DNA of 64,000 bases from Sphagnum compactum (lineage: Eukaryota; Bryophyta; Sphagnopsida; Sphagnales): NCBI GenBank assembly GCA_965153455.1, contig OZ234495.1, positions 19,464,875-19,528,874 on the forward strand. Direction: 5' to 3'. The position numbers were made by a program, and so were the translations under genes. A model generated the notes under the pieces. The model saw only the letters and a list, made by a program, of their open reading frames with translations. It did no database searches and was not told the DNA's origin. Positions 1-11,200 of this stretch are shown here, in pieces (the stretch's first letter is position 1; the number at the start of each line of letters is the position of its first letter).

Positions 1-2
1 AT

Positions 3-2831
3 GGCCTATCGGAACCGGAACTCCAAGCCCTGCGTGATTACCTTACTGAAAATCTTGCCAAGGGGTTCATTCAGCATTCCAAGTCTCCAGCCGGCGCTCC
101 AATTTTGTTTGTCAAGAAGAAGGATGGCTCCCTTCGACTCTGTGTGGATTATCGTGGACTCAACAAGATAACCAAAAAGAATCGATATCCTTTGCCCTTG
201 ATTTCAGGTCTCCTAGATCGACTACGTACCGGGAAAATCTTCACCAAGCTTAACCTCCGTGGAGCCTACAACTTACTCAGGATTCGCCCTGGTGATGAAT
301 GGAAGACAGCTTTCCGCACACGCTATGGCCACTTCGAATACACGGTCATGCCCTTCGGCCTCACCAATGCACCCGTAGTCTTTCAGCATCTGATGAATGA
401 TATCTTCCGGGATTACATGGACGAATTTGTCGTGGTCTATTTGGATGACATTTTAATCTTTTCCAAGGACCAGGAAACCCACGACAAACATGTACGATTG
501 ATGTTTGCGACGCTGTGGGAGCATGGCTTATACGCCAAGTTGGAAAAATGTGAATTCGACAAATCTTCAGTGGCGTTCCTCGGCTACATGATCTCTCCAG
601 ATGGCATTTTCATGGACAAGTCAAAGGTCGAGACCATCCAGTGTTGGGCTACTCCATCCTCGGTCAAGGACGTTCAATGCTTCCTAGGGTTTGCTAACTT
701 CTATCGTCGGTTTATCAAAGGCTACTCCAAGATCACAACACCGTTAATAACCCTGACTTGCAAAGACAAGCCTTTCTCGTGGAATCCAACGGCCCAGGCT
801 GCTTTTGATACTCTCAAGATGGCATTCACCTCTGCACCCATCCTGATACATCCCAATCCTGCCAAGCCATTCATTGTGGAAACGGACGCTTCAGATTTTG
901 CCTTGGGAGCTATTCTATCTCAATTTGGAATAGATGGGTTGTTGCATCCAGTTGCTTTTTATTCACGGAAGTTAACCAGTGCCGAAATCAACTACCAGGT
1001 CTACGATAAGAAACTTCTGGCAATCATCACGACATTCGAGCAGTGGAGATCGTATCTTGCCGGAGCTCAACATCGAGTCCAAGTTCTGACAGATCACAAG
1101 AATCTCCTTTATTTCACAACTATTCGGACCTTAAATCGTCGCCAGGCACGCTGGTCTATCTTCCTAGCTGATTTCGACTTTGGGATTCAGTATCAACCCG
1201 GCACCCAGCAAGGGAAAGCTGACGCGTTATCTCGTCGTTCAGAATATGAACTTCGAGCGGGGGATGAGGCCTACGGCCAGCAGAACCAGACTTTACTCAA
1301 CCCCGAGCAATTTCGAGTTGCAGCAACAATCAGCACCCTCCCAGACTCATACCTTGTCAGGGACATCAAGATGGCAACTAAGGAAGACACCTGGGCTACC
1401 AACATCAAGAAGGAACTCCAGGAACGACCAAGGAACCCAAATCGTGATGACTTGGATCAATTTGAGCAGCAAGACGGACTTCTCCTTCGAAATCACCTGA
1501 TTTATGTACCCGAAGGACCTATACGCCTAAAAATCCTGAGGGAATGCCACGACAACACCCTGGCAGGTCACTTTGGAATGGCACGGACTCACGAATTAGT
1601 GTCAAGGACTTACTGGTGGCCCAAAATGAACAAGATGTTACGGGAGTATGTCAAATCTTGTGATACATGTGCTCGATCCAAGGCTCCCAAGCATTGCCCG
1701 TTTGGACTCCTACAGCCTCTGTCGATTCTTAGCCGACCTTGGGGATCTATTGCAATGGACTTCATCACGGACCTCCTTACTGTCAGAACCAAGAATTCAA
1801 TACTGGTTGTGGTCGATCGACTCACCAAAATGGCCCATTTCACCCCTTGTTCCAAGTCAATCACGGCAGAAGAGACAGCTCAGTTAATTCTGGACGGGAT
1901 CGTCCGACTGCATGGACTCCCCGAGGAAATTGTGTCCGATAGAGGTCCTCAGTTTGCATCCAAGTTCTGGCATCGTCTATTCGAGCTTCTTGGAGTTGAC
2001 ATTCGGCTATCTTCAGCTTTCCACCCTGAGACAGATGGACAAACCGAACGGACAAACCAGACACTCGAGCAATACCTTCGCTGCACTGTGAACTACCAAC
2101 ATGACGACTGGCTGGACCTACTATCTCAAGCAGAGTTTGCTTATAATAACACAACACATGCATCGATCGGGATCAGTCCATTCTTTGCCAATTACGGTTT
2201 TCATCCCAGGTTCAGCCTTAAAATTCCTGGAGACTCCGTAAACCCCTCGGCTGAAGAAAGGGCCACGAGGCTTGGACAGGTTCAACAGAACCTTATGGCA
2301 GAACTCAAGCTAACACAGGAGTGGCAAAAGAAGCAAGCAAACCGCCGACGCAAGGACCATCCAAACTTCAAGGTTGGAGACAAGGTCTAGCTTCTCAGAA
2401 AGAACATTGCTACCACTCGCCCATGTGCCAAGTTGGATTACAAGCGCCTCGGACCTTTCAAAATCGCCAAATTGGTTGGTCTAGTGGCTTGCCAGTTGGA
2501 GCTTCCACCCCAGTTCAAAATCCACAATGTTTTCCATGTCTCCCTGCTTGAGCCCTATCATGAAAACGTGATCCCAGAACGTCATCAAGAACCCCCAGCT
2601 CCAGTCGAAATTGAAGGCCAAGAAGAGTTTGAAGTTCAGGAGGTCTTGGACTCCAAGAAGATTCGTGGAAAGCTCTTGTACCTTGTCTTTTGGCGAGGTT
2701 ATCCTCCTTCTGAAGCTACTTGGGAGCCTGCTGGAAACCTAGTTCATGCCCAAGACTTAGTTAATCGGTTTCACCAACGATATCCTAACAAACCGGCTCC
2801 GTCTAAAAGATGTCGCTTGAGGAGAGGATAA
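3..2831 (+). pseudogene. pol: Ty3/gypsy pol: RT-RNase H-integrase-chromodomain, one nonsense codon
   Basis: One frame is open from the left edge to a TAG at 2388-2390 and continues in the same frame to a TAA at 2829-2831. Seen in order: RT with the YLDD box (438-449), RNase H (ETDASDFALGAILSQ, later TDHKNL), the HHCC zinc-binding region of integrase (around 1550-1680), the integrase core with Asp 1758, Asp 1938 and Glu 2046 (35 residues between the last two), the GPY/F module (LGPFKIAKLVG) and a chromodomain (FEVQEVLDSKKIRGKLLYLV and beyond, WEP box, about 2628-2800). The TAG stands where family members usually have Trp in GDKVW, so TGG to TAG is likely. The RT motif A reads KLNLRGAYN, with Asn (252-254, AAC) where the catalytic Asp is expected. 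RT activity is therefore doubtful even without the stop. Chromodomains of this class are thought to guide integration to histone-marked chromatin. Confidence 0.93.
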
Positions 2832-2958
2832 TGTCATGGCCTAGGATATTTTGGGATACTTTTGGCAATGTCATGTCCTAGAATACTTTTGGCAATGTCA
2901 TGTCCTAGGATATTTTGGGATACTTTTGGCAATATCATGGCCTAGGATATTTTGGGAC
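2831..2958 (+). repeat. U3 tandem units in the LTR
   Basis: About three and a half imperfect copies of a 27-37 bp unit of the type AATGTCATGGCCTAGGATAT followed by TTTGGGATACTTTTGGC. One copy lacks ten bases. The copies lie upstream of the TATA-like box, where LTR enhancers usually are; a role as enhancer is inference. Confidence 0.85.
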
Positions 2959-3088
2959 TAGTATGGCTCAGGGTCATAAAAGGAGATAATCTGGGGAACA
3001 ACCCTTTAGCAGATCAACACCAGTTGATGGGTCAATAAAGCTTGTCTTGTCTTGTAATTCTCCACTTGTTTGTAGTCGGTCCATAACA
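2832..3088 (+). repeat. 3' LTR of the chromovirus
   Basis: It starts TGTCATGG directly after the purine-rich tract and ends CCATAACA. The U3 part holds imperfect tandem units; a TATA-like box and an AATAAA signal follow. The same sequence is recognisable in reverse complement at 27130-27730, which fixes both ends. At 257 bp it is short for a plant gypsy LTR. Confidence 0.9.
2975..3039 (+). promoter_or_regulatory. LTR core promoter and polyadenylation signal
   Basis: CATAAAAGG (2975-2983) stands where the solo LTR at 27130-27730 has TATAAAAGG on its coding strand, so it is probably a mutated TATA box. AATAAA (3034-3039) lies about 55 bp downstream, followed by a CTTGTCTTGT stretch typical of plant 3'-end regions. 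This defines a U3/R order inside the LTR. Confidence 0.6.
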
Positions 3089-4419
3089 GGTTTATTGGGT
3101 CAAAAGGTGGTCAAAGGCGCAGGTAATTTCACTCATAGGCCGCACGATGTGGGTATCGTTTGCTAGGGATGGAAAGACACAATTGGGGGCCTACATGGTG
3201 GTCTTTAAGAGAATTCGATAATGGGCGAAAGCAAATAAAGGACCTCTTAAAAGGTCATACTACTTCGTGCCTGAAAATGACTCAATAATGGTGACCCCTT
3301 CCACATACCACCCATGTTGGTAATAAAAAATAATATGAACACCATAAAATAACTTGGTAAAGGGAACAATGTTTGCCAAAAGCCCCCTGGCATCACACAA
3401 CTCTCTAAAAATAGCAACTTAGAAAATAATATTAAAAACATTTTCGACGTCAACTTGTATCATGACCTAATCAAGGTGTAGGTCGAGGAAGGTTCGGATG
3501 CTAAAAGGGACGACTTCACAACCTCCAAAGGTTGATACTCCAAATTGATGGGGGGATAAGTGTTTTCAAAATGACCCTTGAAGTTTTAGGACAATAAAGT
3601 TGTCGCAACCCCACTTTGAAGGAGTGTGAAGATGACATTCACATTCCCAAAATGGGTGACTTGGGAGTCCTCCGGGACTCCTGAAAACTCAGAGTTCGAT
3701 TGCAGGGGTCAAAACACCTTGCCTTGAGGTGTTCTTTATATCGTTGGAAAGGTCTTGAAGTGTAAATGTCGAAAATGGCCTCGTATGAGCCATTCAGACA
3801 TCTGTAGCATAAGTTATGGACAAAAGAAGGGCCAGGAGTCAAATTGGCAATTTGACTCCCGACCACTAAAAGTCAAGAATCGACCCGACCCTGGTGTGTG
3901 CAGGTAGAGTGCGACACACCGTTGGAAAGCTCTTGAGGAGAACTATAAGTTTGCTTCAGACCTCATCTCAATCAGAGGTTTGAGAAAAGAGTTATGAACT
4001 CCCAAAGTCCCTAGAGTCTAAATCGGGACAATTTCGGGACTCCTCCTTAGAGTCCCGGGAAAAAGTGTCATTCGGATGTAGGTGCCGCGGAGTTACGCAG
4101 AGAATACTATATGGGGGGAAGGTGGTGGCTTCCCCCGAATTCGGGCCGTGGTGAGTCATGTGAGTCCAAGGTCGCCCGTGGCTTGTCCTAGCACTGAAAG
4201 TGCTTCTGAATGTGAACTAACCAACTTGTTGGTTGGTTTGATGCAGGTTCGAGTAACCAAGTAAAGCTTGTCCCTCAGCCTAGTCTAATCCCGTAGTTTC
4301 AGCATGCCCCTCTACCCCTTTTAATGCTGAAAGCTGGGAGCGTGCCCCAAGTTCCAAACAATTCCACTGTTTGACTTCTTTGGACCCAATTCGGGTCTAA
4401 CAAGGAACTTGGGAGCGCG
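3089..4419. other. Intergenic, repeat-like, no gene seen
   Basis: No reading frame resembles a known protein. Around 3740-3990 there are two diverged stretches of the form CGTTGGAAAG(G/C)TCTTGA followed about 50-70 bp later by AAGTTATG or GAGTTATG. Similar TTGGAAAGCC stretches recur at about 62848 and 63007, so this is probably old dispersed repeat DNA. GGGACTCC and its complement recur between 3660 and 4060. Confidence 0.5.
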
Positions 4420-5310
4420 TCAAAAGTCATTAATAAGTTGAAGAAACACTTTGCCTACAGCAATAGGACGAAGACCACCAATGTCTTTTGCCATTGCCAA
4501 CAATCTATTAACCCCTAGCACTAAGGCCATCGACCTAAGGCTATCCCCATAAGTAATAATAGCAACAACTTGGAATAATTTCGAAAACCCTGAGGATGGG
4601 TCTTTTGGTATGAAGCATCCCAAGAGATGCTCATATACCATCCTAAAAAGCCTGCTTAAAAACAAATGGGGAGTAGTGACTAAAACTTGGGCAAACAGAG
4701 TTTTGTTTTGGACAAAAATGTGCTTAAGCTAATAGTAAAAAATAGGTGGAGGGACAAGGCTTAAAGGAGGGGGGTGCAACTAGCGCAAGGTAACAATGAT
4801 GTGTTCCGAAGGAGTAGCTAGTGTCATGGGCTGGAGAGCTCTAGTAGTGTAATTGTACTCATCGACTCTCCCTCAAATTAAACATCTGTGAAAACGAATG
4901 GTCGAAGGATCTTCCCATGAGTGGTGAGAACAAGGCACACATGAAGCAGGTGAAAACTCCTCCTAAAGAGAAGACTAATCGCCCGCCATAATTTTTTTAA
5001 CACGAACAGAAACCTTTTGTAGACTTGAACAACCTCTTTGAGTATAATGTAAACGCCAACGTGACAATAAGAGGAAAAGGAACCATGCTAACTCATTCGT
5101 CGAGTCCCGAGCAATTCGATCAAGGGGTAAGCAAAAAGCGTGTTTAACCTCATCTTGGATGGCTTGAAAGACCTTATGAAATAAATTATTAATTTCATGC
5201 AAAACGAAACTCAAACAACCCAAAATGGAATTAGAGTGAACCCAAAGCCAACTTGAAGAAACAAGAAAAATAGAACTAGGGAGAAGCACAAGAGGGGAGG
5301 AAACCTGCAA
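4420..5310 (-). pseudogene. Decayed non-LTR-type reverse transcriptase fragment
   Basis: Two short minus-strand frames line up in protein order. The upstream one (5310-4975) contains LDRIARDSTNELAWFLFLLL and then VSVRVKKIMAGD, resembling the region ahead of the RT core in a widespread family of plant and protist RT-like proteins. The downstream one (4665-4420) contains YGDSLRSMALVLGVNRLLAM and GGLRPIAVGKVF, which resembles the beginning of a non-LTR RT domain (GGxRPIavGxv). The stretch between them is full of stops in all minus frames. No YxDD box, tail or target duplication is visible. The assignment rests on motif memory only; it is a dead fragment in any case. Confidence 0.5.
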
Positions 5311-5760
5311 AGATAAAATAGCTTGGCTAGCCTAGGAAATGAAGTTAGTAAGAGTGTGAGCATTCTTGACATGCCTTGAGAGTCCACTTAAAATGTAAAG
5401 GGTAGAACAATGAGGGGTATCTCGAACTAATGAGGGACGCAAAGAAAGAGTCATCCCAAAAAAAAAAAAAAAAAACAAAGTAAAAAGCCTACACCCAAAA
5501 CCCTTAGAAAGCAAAAGCCCAAGTAGCCCCCCCGCCCCAAGATAAAAAAGCGAAACAAAACCAAAAAAAAGGGGGGAAGGGACAAAAAATTTCTCGGAAA
5601 AAAAGAATTTTTTTGCCGTTGCAGGAGCTCACCAATGATGGTGGGCCCGGTCATTGTAAGAACGCAACAACAATTGGTGGGAATGAATTTGAAGTAGGGT
5701 CGGGGTGTCGCCCAATCTCTTCTTCTAACTAAGGTGCATTATATTACATTCCTAAGCTTC
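5311..5760. other. Low-complexity intergenic stretch
   Basis: It contains an A tract of about 18 bases near 5459, C- and G-rich runs at 5526-5580 and A-rich runs to 5612. Open frames across it only reflect the homopolymers. No gene is seen. Confidence 0.6.
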
Positions 5761-5771
5761 TTCTTCTACTT

Positions 5772-5990
5772 ATGGCTCTCTTTTGCTCCTCTCTCCTCTT
5801 GTCTGCCACTCTAATTCCATCTCCAAAATGCCATTTTTGCACCACCAACTTTCATCTCATCACTTGTAGCTCCTTGTTGTTACCTACTAAAAGGACAACA
5901 GCAACAACAATAGCAGTGGATGATGCATGTCGAAAAGTTCACTCTACTTGCCACCTTGAGTTTCACGAGCAACTTAGTTCCTGTAGGTAA
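5772..5990 (+). CDS. Possible first exon with a transit-peptide-like N-terminus
   Basis: A 72-codon frame opens with ATG at 5772 and begins MALFCSSLLLSATLIPSP, rich in Ser, Leu and Thr and poor in acidic residues, as plastid transit peptides are. A plausible splice donor (CCTGTAG|GTAAAT) lies at its end near 5985. I found no downstream exon with a recognisable domain before 8200. It may be the remains of a gene, an orphan exon or chance. Confidence 0.2.
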   Translation: MALFCSSLLLSATLIPSPKCHFCTTNFHLITCSSLLLPTKRTTATTIAVDDACRKVHSTCHLEFHEQLSSCR

Positions 5991-6076
5991 ATTAATTTGC
6001 AAGAAGGAAAATTATGGCTTTCTTAGAAGTACAGGCCTTTTGGATTTTTTTCTTCAAGAAAACATGGAATTTGCAA

Positions 6077-6116
6077 ACAAATGTGAAAATAAAAATATTT
6101 TTATTTTCACATTTGT
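6077..6116. repeat. Perfect 40-bp palindrome
   Basis: Two 20-bp arms, each the exact reverse complement of the other, meet without a spacer at 6096/6097 (left arm ACAAATGTGAAAATAAAAAT). A weaker palindrome, GTGAAATTTTCAC, follows immediately at 6116-6128. It could be the core of a foldback element; no target duplication is evident. Confidence 0.9.
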
Positions 6117-6128
6117 GTGAAATTTTCA

Positions 6129-8205
6129 CCAAAAAAGGGGGGGTCATGATGGTATTTGAAAGCTTTTTCATTCAATCACTACACTCTTTTTAAGCAAGTA
6201 AAACGTCTTTATGGACCATTTGTACAAATGACAAGTTGTTGCCCTTCTTGCCAATCATTTACATGCAACACAAATTTCTTAACTGTTGGGATGCACACAA
6301 AATAATTTGAATTTTTCAGTGAAACCTCTAATCATGTTCAAGCCCATGCTAACATTGGAGACTGGGTGGTGCCACCCAAATTCTAATTGCCCCATTTGGA
6401 TTTTATACAAAAGTCGTGTATCTTTTAAGACATATATGAGCAAAAATACTCACATTCACAAGCTTGTTGCAGCTTGAATGTGGATGTTATTGAGTTTTTG
6501 ATTAGCTATTGTCTCTCAAGAATCTTCCTATTGCATCTCTGGAAATGCATGCAACAAAAATACTAGATGCAGATTTTGTATGATGGTTTGCCAAAATTTT
6601 GGGGAAATTATTTTTACACTTACCTACACTTATGTTTGGGAGTTGATGATGTGAATGGTAGTTATGGCAGCTTGGCATTGATGTTCAAAATGAAATAGTG
6701 CGTCTTTTGACGTGTAATTAACTCCAAATTTGTCTTTTCAAAAATTAGGGTGCACAAATATATGAAACTTGAAATCATAGACTTTGGATAAAACCAAAGA
6801 ACTATTAAAAAAATGGTACGTAAGGTCTTAGTTTGATTAATTGAACTTGGCCTCCATGCTACCATTGATGATCAACTAACATAAGGTTGAAATATTAATA
6901 TATTTTGATTTGTACCATGAATCCTACAACATCAAAACAAAAAACAATTCATATAGAATTCATGAAACCATTCTCACTTTTTATTAATTCTAAAACATGA
7001 AATTCAATCTTCATTTATTGAAAAAAATTATAACATTTTGTGTATCAATTACACCAAGAAAACCATAACAATCTCAAAGAGAAGCTTTTTAAAAGATTAA
7101 CCTTTTATTCAATGTGATGTGAGAGTTTGAATTCAAACATTTCCGAGTGTCACTTGGGAGAACAAAAGCATTTGATTTCCACATATGATGATGAAAGGTG
7201 GTGATATGAAAAGATTTTGGACTGTCAAGTTGGAGAGCATACTCCTTCATATTATCCCAATTTTTCACATCTTGTCACTCGAATTAAGTCTTTAAAATAC
7301 CTTCACATAGTAGCCTTTTTATACTACAAAATCTCATCAAAAAGTGAAATAAAATATTATTAAAAAATGAAGTGATTTTGGAGGGTTTTCATCACTAGAA
7401 GTGAGGGAAAAAAAATTAGAAATTATCAGATTCATTTATTTGGTTTTCATTGTGAAGAAATAAATATATAAGGTTGATTCAAAAATTTGTATTTCATATC
7501 TAGTTTATAGCCAGATTTGGCTGAATCTTCCTAAGGGCAATTGCCATTTTTTTCTACATCTTCCTATTAATGATCACCACTGAGGCTACATTAAAAAAAA
7601 TTCTTTAAAAAGACACTTATCACATAACATCCGGGGTCTTTTTGTTTTCAATTTTGTGATGTAGCTGAAGTGGCAATCATCCATAAGATGATTTAGCCAT
7701 ATTTGGCTATATACTAGAATGAAAGTAGAGAAAAAACAGAATCCTTCTATATTCTTGGCTACACACTGGAACTTATCATAAAATTCTGGCAATTTGGAAT
7801 TTGTTTTTCTTCAAAATATGGCGAATTTGAGCAATTATTTTTATGGAAAAATCCTTTCTATTGGATGAAATCATATGTTTCAGGTAAAAATTTGGCTAAA
7901 CTTCGCAACAAAGAAATTTTATTCCCACTGATTATTTGTTGGCCCAATCAGGATTCGACATGTCAAAAGGTAACGTCGTTTGGGATCTCGGATCTCCTCT
8001 CGCCAGCTTCCTTGTGTTTTTGCGCTTCTTCTTTCGTTGCAGCTGTGCTCGTTCTCTTCCCAGGCCATGGCCTGTTATTAGGGTTTTGGTTTGTCTTTCT
8101 GCGCCCGGCTGACGGAAGCCTGTTTGTAGTGGGCAGAGAGACGGGAGTCGGAGAAGAGAAAGGGAAGAAGAAGCGACAGAACAGACAACAGAAAAAGAGA
8201 TAGAG
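6129..8205. other. AT-rich intergenic DNA and upstream region of the CLPTM1-family gene
   Basis: No gene is seen to about 7960. From about 7970 the DNA becomes GC-richer and CT/GA-rich (8000-8205), as expected for promoter and 5' UTR of the gene starting at 8206. An open frame at 7865-8203 ends just before that start and is probably leader, not protein. Confidence 0.55.
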
Positions 8206-11200
8206 ATGGCGCCTCCACCGCCATCGCAAGGAGGAGCAGCAGCTACTCAAGTGGCTGGGACCGCGCAGCAGCCTCCCCAGCAAGGATTAGGGCAAGTGCT
8301 GTTTGGAATTGTGCGCATGGGATTATTTTGGTACTTCGCCATGCAGATGTTTGGGGGAGGCAAGAAAGTCACCAACCCTGCATTGCTCACTACCAACTTG
8401 TTCAGCAAGGGCGAGTCTCTGGTACTTCACTTGCTTCGTGATTGTGAAGTCGTAATTAGAGCTTTAGGAACCTTTCGCTGGCTTTCTTTCAAATCCTAAG
8501 TAGTGGAATTAGTGAGCTGCAGGCTTTTTTTTTTCGCTTTCTATAGGTTTCGATGTTGTTCGGAATGAACTTGGCACAGAAAATTTATGCTCTGTATTGT
8601 TGTATGCAGGACATATGGTTGTACATTTCTGAGGATGCGAGTTTCACAGACTTCGATAATGAGGCGGCATTAGTATGGCATGAAACAAATGTTCCATATG
8701 CAGTTTGGACACCCAACAGTGTTCGCCATAAACAGTTTGTGTACCATCCATCTGAGGTAATTTACAATCACAGAGATGACCTACCACCATGTTGGATTTT
8801 TCCATGTTGATTATCCTGAGCTTTTGTGACCTGAATATTCCATTGGAGATCATATCTCTTGTACTCTGGCAGACTGCTTGGACTCCTGCTGCTGTAACAT
8901 TTTATGAAAAATAAACTAATTTGCTCTCTCAAGACATGGTGAGATTGTAGTGTGAATTACAATTTTGTCAATGATACATAGTGCACGTTGAAATCCATAT
9001 CCCTCTGAATAGGGGTTTTGTGCAATCTGTGATGATGGTCAAGGGTTTAATCTTAGTTTGTCAGCTCATTGCCATATGGCCCTGTTGCATTGGGAATCTC
9101 CTCCAGACCCTTCCAGCATTGGTAGTTGTCATTAATGGACACCATGGATTTTGATCTGACCTTGATGATGCCTGGTTGCAGGCAGTGAAGCACAATGGGA
9201 GTGTGTATGCACATGTCTTCTTTGCACGGGCAGGGTTTTCTGCAGACCCCAGTGATCCCGAGTATGATCAAACTGCCTCATTCAGTAGAACTCATTGTGA
9301 GTTCTCTTACACGGTTGGCATCATAAAAGTATGAGTTTCAATGTTGATAACCCAAACTGAGTAGTACCAGTAGTCAAATCTCAAGTTTTTTCTTCATGAC
9401 ACCATACTTGACATGGGAAACATTGTGGTCTTCTGGAATATGGTCATTTCCTGAAAAAATGTGGTCAACAAGATTCTACACGAGTAGAAAAATCTGAGTT
9501 CTTCTAGTGGCCATTAGTGGGACAGATAGGGCTTCTGATTAGTTGCCAAGTATCTTGCTTACATAATATCAATGGACTTTCCAAATTGGTGGAATTTGAG
9601 CTGGATGTATAGATGGCAGATGATGCCACAACCAACACAAAAGTAGTCTGATCACCTTATGTGTTGTTGTGGAGTTCTCTCTGAAATTTCATTGATATTT
9701 ATCTCTTGTAGAATGAGTTTGCAGCCCTCACCCAAGAGAACTCCTGAAAGTTGTTCTGTGTTGGTTAATGCAGCACTCGTGGCACACCTCCCAAAGCCAA
9801 AAACTGACAAGCGCAAAAATCTGTGGTCAAAGAATGAGGAGGAAAGTGTGCAGGAAGCTACCGAAGTACTCTCCTTTGCCTGTGCTACAGCTTGGAAACC
9901 ATCTTAGTCACCTGAAGAGAAATAGAGTGCTGAGTTATCTCCTGTTCTTTTGAGTGGTGATTTGTCCTGGCTTTCCATTTCATTTTTGCTTATATGTTGC
10001 TCTTCTTACATTTTGTGGAACAGGTGCTTTTGGAGTCAACAACAGAAGAAGATGAAGAAGCTCCCCCAGATTGGATTTCATTCTGGAAGCCAAATATGAC
10101 TGTTAACTTGGTGGATGATTTCACGAAGTACACCTTCTTACACACCAGAAGTCTGGCAATAGTTGTTGCTGCAACATTAGCATTGTTTCTTAATTTATTG
10201 GTGTTGGTCAACTACATGTGCAACTTTTGCTTTTGCTACCAACTACAGTAGGAGGAATGTGTACTTCTGGCTTATTGGCTTGAGATAATATGTTTGGTCA
10301 GTCAAGTAAACTGCCTCCAAACTAGTAGCTGAATCAGTGTTATTGATTGTGAAATCCGTGTTGTCCTTGATGCAGGTATCCTGTAGGCGATGCCCCTGCC
10401 ACAGTTGCTGAATGTATCCAGCCTTTGCTCTGTTTTTCTCTAATAGTGTAGAGGAATCTCTGCACTGAGATTGGAGTCATGAAAATGTCTCAGGAGCACC
10501 TCCAATTTTATTCCCAGGTTAAATTGTGGCAAGAGTAATCCTTCCTTAATTGGGAGTCACAGACTTACAGTATGAGGAGACCACTGGAAATTACTTCCCT
10601 ACTGTGTACTTCAACGAGTTCTGGTTGCTAAAAGATAAGCTAATTGCTATCAATGAATCGGTCAATAAACTCCCATTGGAGCTGGAACTGGGTCCAATCA
10701 GTCTTACTCGCTGGCAGCTGTATCTTCAAGTGGATCAATCCTTCCAAATTCATCGCTCTTATGGCAGTATGCTTGAAGGAGAGGCTGATGAGGTTAAGGT
10801 ATGCAGACAGACCACAGGATGAGGAAAATTTGCCACTGGATTAAGCAAAAGAAAATCCTATGTTTTCTAGCAGATGGTAGTAATTCCATCTTCTTAGAGC
10901 CAGTGAATACAATGTGTGCATGCAAACCTTTTGAAGTTTTGAGAACTAAGGGTTTGGCATCTTGCTCTCACAGAGGGTGTTCCTTGAAGGGAATCCATAC
11001 CTGCTTGCTGTTACCATGGCTGTTTCCCTCCTACACACAGTTTTTGATTTCCTGGCCTTCAAGAATGGTAAGTGTTGTCAGTTTATGGACTTTATCTTTT
11101 TGCTGTGTTTCTCACTGTTTTGTTTAGGAGTTGAGGAAAATGGCACAACTTTGGGCCTAGAATTTTTTATAGCCTAAAGGTATTGGTCAGTGCTTGACGC

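Larger units (their letters stand above)
1..3088 (+). mobile_element. Ty3/gypsy chromovirus, 3' part (cut by window edge)
   Basis: The left edge of the window falls inside the reverse transcriptase of an LTR retrotransposon. Reverse transcriptase, RNase H, integrase, GPY/F module and chromodomain follow in Ty3/gypsy order, then a purine-rich tract (about 2819-2831) and a 257-bp LTR (2832-3088) that starts TG and ends CA. The 5' LTR, gag and protease lie outside the window, so the target-site duplication cannot be tested; the base pairs following the LTR are GGTTT. A solo LTR of the same family sits in reverse orientation at 27130-27730, so the family has several copies here. The copy looks fairly recent, because the frame is nearly intact, but it carries two inactivating changes described under the pol entry. 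Confidence 0.93.

Noticed and set aside
1180-1500. Secondary open frame inside the pol gene
   Set aside because: It is out of frame with an intact RNase H/integrase reading frame and has no recognisable composition; a shadow of pol.
2831-2958. CRISPR-like regular repeats
   Set aside because: The units are contiguous LTR U3 repeats without spacers, in a eukaryotic retrotransposon.
7865-8203. 112-codon open frame ending just before the CLPTM1-family start
   Set aside because: It covers the CT/GA-rich leader and stops two bases before the real start; its composition is low-complexity.
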